Source: Candidatus Alcyoniella australis
GTDB taxonomy: Bacteria; Lernaellota; Lernaellaia; JAVCCG01; Alcyoniellaceae
DNA length: 64,000 nt
Assembly: GCA_030765605.1 (NCBI GenBank)
Contig: JAVCCG010000109.1
Location: 1-64,000 of the forward strand
Direction: 5' to 3'
In this document: positions 60,423-64,000 of the stretch, piece by piece
Position numbering within the stretch: position 1 is the stretch's first letter
Layout: each line of letters opens with the position of its first letter
Translations under genes and position numbers: made by a program
Notes under the pieces: model-generated
Database searches by the model: none
What the model was told of the DNA's origin: nothing
What the model saw: the letters and a program-made list of their open reading frames with translations, nothing else

Positions 60423-61304
60423 TTAATCGCGCAGCCGTTTGACCGCCTCGTTCACCAACGGGTCGAAATGCACGTCGACCTGCGGGAAGGCGATGGTGAT
60501 CCCGGCCTCTTTGAGCGCCCACCAAACGCGCTCATTTAACTCCGATGAGAGCCGCTGACCTTCCCACGGATCGGGGATCCAGACGTAGACCGTGAAATTC
60601 ACCGCCGAGCTGCCGAAATCGGTGAGCAGCACTTGCGGATCGCGGTCGAGCATGCGCCAGGGCACTTGCTCCGCGGTGTGCCGCAGCACCTCGAAAACCT
60701 TTTTGAGGTCCGAGCCGTAGACCACGCCCACGTCGGCGCCCAGTCGAATGTAGCTATCCTTCATCGTGAAGTTCTTGACCAGCGACTGCACCAGCAGCGT
60801 GTTGGGAACCAGCAGATCTTCACCATCGCGCGTGCGCGCCACAGTGGCGCGAATTCCCATATCCTGGACCCGCACGATCTTGCCGTCCACCTCGAGCACG
60901 TCGCCGGGATGGATCGTGCGTTCCACCAGCAGGATCACGCCCGAGACGAAGTTCTGCACGATGTTCTGCATGGCGAAGCCGATGGCCACGGCGAAGATCG
61001 CGCCCGCAGCGAACAGCGCCTGCATCTTGATTCCCACTGTCTGCAACGCCACGGCCACGCCGACCAGCAGAATGATGTAATGCGTCAGGCGCTTGAGCGC
61101 CAGCAGCGTCCCCTCTTTCTTGATCGAGCGCGCGCTGAAGATCCGCACCACGGCCCGTTGCGCCAGGCGCGACGCGATCCCGGTCAGCACGAGGATCACC
61201 ACCGCGTAGATCAGCGAGAACGGCGTAATCTCCGCATCGCCCACCGTGAACAGCCGCGCATTGAGCAGCTTGTCGATCGAGTCGTAAAATTCGGCCAGGC
61301 TCAT
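60423..61304 (-). CDS. mscS: MscS-family mechanosensitive channel
   Basis: A 293-aa protein with three membrane helices (about residues 28-50, 72-90, 95-128) and the pore-lining TM3 signature AVAIGFAMQNIVQNFVSGVI, then the MscS beta domain (HPGDVLEVDGKIVRV, MGIRATVARTRDGEDLLVPN) and an alpha/beta C-terminal. Small-conductance type length. Releases solutes on hypo-osmotic shock. Its stop is adjacent to the stop of the converging B12-radical SAM gene. Confidence 0.92.
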   Translation of the reverse strand: MSLAEFYDSIDKLLNARLFTVGDAEITPFSLIYAVVILVLTGIASRLAQRAVVRIFSARSIKKEGTLLALKRLTHYIILLVGVAVALQTVGIKMQALFAAGAIFAVAIGFAMQNIVQNFVSGVILLVERTIHPGDVLEVDGKIVRVQDMGIRATVARTRDGEDLLVPNTLLVQSLVKNFTMKDSYIRLGADVGVVYGSDLKKVFEVLRHTAEQVPWRMLDRDPQVLLTDFGSSAVNFTVYVWIPDPWEGQRLSSELNERVWWALKEAGITIAFPQVDVHFDPLVNEAVKRLRD

Positions 61305-61351
61305 CTATGCTCCCCCGCCGAGCCGATCGGCCCGGAATATTGCAGGTCAGA

Positions 61352-62740
61352 CTAGCGCTGCAGACCGCGCCTGACGAACATTCCCACCAAGTAGGGTAAG
61401 AGTACCAGCTTGTTCGGAAGCCGCCAGAAGATGCGCCAGAGGCGGATCGGATTGAGGTAGAATTTCTGGTAGGCCAGCTTGCGCAGCCGCGTGACCTCTT
61501 CCTCGGGCACCTCGCTGAGGTTGATGTCCGAGCTGTGAAACTCGAACTGCTCCACGGTCATCTCCGGCTCGGGATGGTCCTTGAACACGATCTTGTGCAG
61601 TTCCGATCCGCGGAACGGCAGCACGCGGTAGAACGCCGCAGTGTGGAACTTGGACGACCAGGCGAAGCGCAAAGTTTGAAGCATCTCCTCGCGGGTCTCG
61701 CCGGGAAATCCGAGCATAAACGCGCCGTGGGTCATAATCCCCAGCTTGGCGGTCTGCTCGACGATCTCGCGCGCCTTGTCGAGCTTGACGTTCTTTTTCA
61801 TGTAGCGCTGCATGCGCTCGGAACCCGACTCGATGGCGTACATCGTGCGGTACATGCCCGCGCGCTTGAGCCACTTGACGGTCTCCAGGTCCATCCGGTC
61901 GGCACGCATGCCGTTGGGAAAGGTGATGCTGATCTTCAGCCCACGCTCGATGATCATTCGGCAGATGTCCTGTACGCGCCCCAGGTCGAGGTTGAACATA
62001 TCGTCCATGAACTCGATCTCGCGCACGCCGTAGCGCTCGTACACGGCCTGGATCTCGTCCACCACGCGTTCGGGCTGCCGCGGCCGCCAGACCTTGCCCA
62101 GGTTGTTGTGGCAATAGATGCAACGGTAGGGGCACGAGCGCGAGGAGAACATCGTCATGAACTTGCGATTTTTGAAGATGATCCCGCCGCGATGGATGTA
62201 GTTGTAGCGCTCCAGGGGCACTAGGTCCCAGGCCGGGAATGGGATGGTATCGATGTCGTTGATGAACGGCCGCGGCTCGTTGCGCACCAGCTTGCCATCG
62301 ACCATTGCGGCCAGCCCCTTGACCTCTCGCCAGTCGCCGCCCGCCTCGAGGTTGGCCAGATATTCGGGCAGCGTGATCTCGCCCTCGCCGATACACAGCA
62401 AGTCGATGTTCTGATCGCGCAGCGTGCGCTCCACATCGTTGGCCGGATGCGCGCCGCCCACGATCACCTTGGCCGCGGGCTTCCACTTTTTGACCAGCGC
62501 GGCCAGATCGTGCATGCACGCGGCCTCGTAGGTCATGGCCGAGATGCCCACCACGTCCGGGTCCTGCGCGCGCACGCGCTCCATGGCCGCCTCGGGGGTC
62601 AGCTCCTCGAGCTTCATGTCGAGCACCGCCACGTCGTAGCCCGCCTGGCGCAGACTCGCGGCAATGTACAACACGCCCAACGGATGCAGATGGGTGTGAT
62701 GCTGATATAAATATGCCGCCTGAACCAGCAGAACCTTCAA
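61352..62740 (-). CDS. B12-binding-domain radical SAM protein (2)
   Basis: A 462-aa paralog of the protein at 58926-60422: B12 domain (KVLLVQAAYLYQHHTHLHPL, IVGGAHPANDVERTL, LLCIGEGEITLPEYL), cluster motif CPYRCIYC (about 202-209), and the same C-terminal helical tail (INLSEVPEEEVTRLRKLAYQ, RLPNKL). TTG start at 62740 with GGGAGG 9 nt upstream; the frame extends to 62791 without RBS. Likely role: lipid or small-molecule methylation or ring rearrangement. The two paralogs converge around the MscS gene. Confidence 0.87.
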   Translation of the reverse strand: MKVLLVQAAYLYQHHTHLHPLGVLYIAASLRQAGYDVAVLDMKLEELTPEAAMERVRAQDPDVVGISAMTYEAACMHDLAALVKKWKPAAKVIVGGAHPANDVERTLRDQNIDLLCIGEGEITLPEYLANLEAGGDWREVKGLAAMVDGKLVRNEPRPFINDIDTIPFPAWDLVPLERYNYIHRGGIIFKNRKFMTMFSSRSCPYRCIYCHNNLGKVWRPRQPERVVDEIQAVYERYGVREIEFMDDMFNLDLGRVQDICRMIIERGLKISITFPNGMRADRMDLETVKWLKRAGMYRTMYAIESGSERMQRYMKKNVKLDKAREIVEQTAKLGIMTHGAFMLGFPGETREEMLQTLRFAWSSKFHTAAFYRVLPFRGSELHKIVFKDHPEPEMTVEQFEFHSSDINLSEVPEEEVTRLRKLAYQKFYLNPIRLWRIFWRLPNKLVLLPYLVGMFVRRGLQR

Positions 62741-62824
62741 CGCGTCTCGCCTCCCAGGGCGCAGTTTAACCGCGCTCCGCCCGACTGCCAAATTTAGGCT
62801 TACAAGCTATGGTGCATTGGCTTG

Positions 62825-64000
62825 TTAAAATAGTTTCTCTTCAAAAAACTCAAATATACGCTGCTCATTATCAGGTCGATCTCCACCATCGTATGGGATC
62901 ATTATTGTCGGCACCGCATTATTTTCAAAATCGTATATTTGTACATGGTAGGGATATATTCCAAGCGTCATAACATAGCAAAAACCCTCCAAGCCGGCCC
63001 CCCAAGGCAACCAGGCCACATAGCTGGTTTCCGTGTCGGCAACATAGGCCGCAAAGTCATCATAAAATATTCTGGACGTAATATTCCCGAGACTTGCCCC
63101 GGCGGAATGTCCGATCAGCCCGATATGACCCTCGTCAACGCCCAGATTCGCCTTCAAATATCTCAGTAGAAGCGCCTCCTCGTATACCTTGATTCCCAAA
63201 GTGGAAAACCCGTTGGAAACAAGGTTAAACGAGGTGTCGGCCTCATAATCATCAACACAAATTCCCTTTGAAGAGTGCATGATGATTCCGAGACCATGAT
63301 CCGGGTATCTTTCGCCATAATGATCTATTTCAAACCTCTCGGGATTCTCACAGTGCCCGTGCGAAGCGATCACAGTTGGAACTTGGAATGATCCATCTGT
63401 TTCAGCCATCGGGTTTATCGGTGAAATATGCATTGCAGTAAATGCCCCTACAAAAGGATCCTCAAATAACAACAGTTGTCGGCAAAAGCTTGCTTCAACT
63501 TTCTGGTCTAAAACAGTAACGTTTAATTCTCTGTCATACATTCCATCAGTTAGAAAGCTGATATTTCCTCCGTCCATCAACGCTTCGGACAAATCATCCG
63601 GACTCAAATACTCTTCCTCAATTCCAAGCTCGTATTCAGGATCATTTACTATCTCCAACAACTCTTCCGGCTGCATTACATTAACAAACGGCTGGGCTTC
63701 TTCAAGATATAAGATGTTTTCGTAGTCTTGAATACAAGCACATTCACTATTAGGCGCACTTCCGGGCCTGGGATCCCAAAGGCATTTGACATCGGCGTTT
63801 GGATTATAAAATATCTCGATATTGCTTGCTTCTGACTTTAGTTCGTTCATGTATCCGCAATATTTTTCGAATTCATCATCACCATCATCGAAGTCGTCGT
63901 CTCCTTGATCATCATCATCATCAAGTGTTCCTCGGTTTGCTTGAGCTTCCTCTGCACTATTTTCACACGCTAAAAAAACCAAACATATGATAAGTAAACA
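62825..64000 (-). CDS. Asp-rich lipoprotein alpha/beta-hydrolase, 5' end beyond window
   Basis: At least 391 aa; the start lies past the right edge. The visible N-terminus is a signal peptide ending LVFLAC, a lipobox-like site, followed after some 14 residues by an Asp-rich linker (LDDDDDQGDDDFDDGDDEFE). The hydrolase core has ASHGHCENP, the Ser elbow LIGHSAGASLGN and PYDGGDRPDNEQRI near the end where acid/His would lie, though no catalytic His is certain. Base composition is visibly AT-richer than its neighbours. The shared Asp-linker links it to the lipoprotein at 6347-7888 in habit, not in fold. Confidence 0.75.
   Translation of the reverse strand, partial: CLLIICLVFLACENSAEEAQANRGTLDDDDDQGDDDFDDGDDEFEKYCGYMNELKSEASNIEIFYNPNADVKCLWDPRPGSAPNSECACIQDYENILYLEEAQPFVNVMQPEELLEIVNDPEYELGIEEEYLSPDDLSEALMDGGNISFLTDGMYDRELNVTVLDQKVEASFCRQLLLFEDPFVGAFTAMHISPINPMAETDGSFQVPTVIASHGHCENPERFEIDHYGERYPDHGLGIIMHSSKGICVDDYEADTSFNLVSNGFSTLGIKVYEEALLLRYLKANLGVDEGHIGLIGHSAGASLGNITSRIFYDDFAAYVADTETSYVAWLPWGAGLEGFCYVMTLGIYPYHVQIYDFENNAVPTIMIPYDGGDRPDNEQRIFEFFEEKLF

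Overview
The window looks like a chromosomal piece of a Gram-negative, GC-rich, probably anaerobic bacterium of a deltaproteobacteria-like lineage. This rests on a Hyb-type periplasmic ferredoxin/NrfD/multiheme cytochrome c operon, an EF-G of the spirochaete/planctomycete/delta (mitochondrial EFG1-like) kind, PilT-family ATPases, sigma-54 regulation, a glycyl radical enzyme, B12-binding radical SAM proteins and an LpxL-type acyltransferase remnant. Three secreted or lipoprotein genes carry long Asp-rich tracts; I associate this habit with little-studied delta-like lineages such as Lernaellota, but that placement is a weak inference. There are no rRNA or tRNA genes, CRISPR arrays or complete insertion sequences that I can see.

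Layout. 0.3-4.5 kb: a five-gene minus-strand respiratory operon (two membrane-anchored H-protein-like genes, pentaheme cytochrome, HybA, HybB) ending in a terminator. 4.9-8.6 kb: a PLP decarboxylase, an Asp-tract lipoprotein and a double PilZ protein. 8.7-19.1 kb: mainly minus-strand genes: a membrane protein with a spermidine-synthase-like domain, TrmO, archaemetzincin, a sigma-54 response regulator with its sensor kinase, a lipoprotein hydrolase, a RecA-like ATPase and EF-G with a hairpin leader. 19.2-23.8 kb: membrane glycosyltransferase, patatin, nitronate monooxygenase and M64 peptidase. 23.8-26.6 kb: an accessory island with a VapBC-type pair, a remnant of an M64 gene end, and an AT-rich unit that has its own consensus promoter and encodes a 522-aa protein with a TIR/deoxyribosyltransferase-like domain plus a 68-aa protein. 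26.6-32.7 kb: crotonase, a second Asp-tract protein, a collapsed acyltransferase pseudogene, gamma-carbonic-anhydrase-like protein, an FGE-like protein followed by two tiny ORFs, and an SGNH hydrolase.

32.8-38.1 kb: a second SGNH protein, a membrane beta-propeller protein, a sigma-54 promoter driving a small ORF, a deletion scar where the 5' halves of a divergent sigma-54 activator and a PII gene are missing, and a hydrolase. 38.1-47.7 kb: a one-chain PilU-PilT fusion, a PurF-like protein with Ser in place of the usual N-terminal Cys, a radical SAM/SPASM protein, two membrane glycosyltransferases, a methyltransferase and an RRM protein. 47.8-57.3 kb: a TetR-headed, all-plus-strand cluster: TetR, glycyl radical enzyme, 62-aa ORF, two Rossmann dehydrogenases, acetoacetate-decarboxylase-fold protein, acyl-CoA dehydrogenase, radical SAM protein and membrane protein. 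It reads as an uncharacterised pathway. 57.4-64 kb: RsfS, a membrane protein, two paralogous B12-radical SAM proteins on either side of an MscS channel, and a low-GC Asp-rich lipoprotein hydrolase cut by the window edge.

The most promising leads for something undescribed are the AT-rich island (24.5-26.6 kb), the TetR/glycyl-radical cluster, the membrane H-like proteins without a lipoyl lysine, and the small ORF behind a sigma-54 promoter next to the nitrogen-regulation deletion scar. All start sites, family names and functions come from reading the sequence alone.
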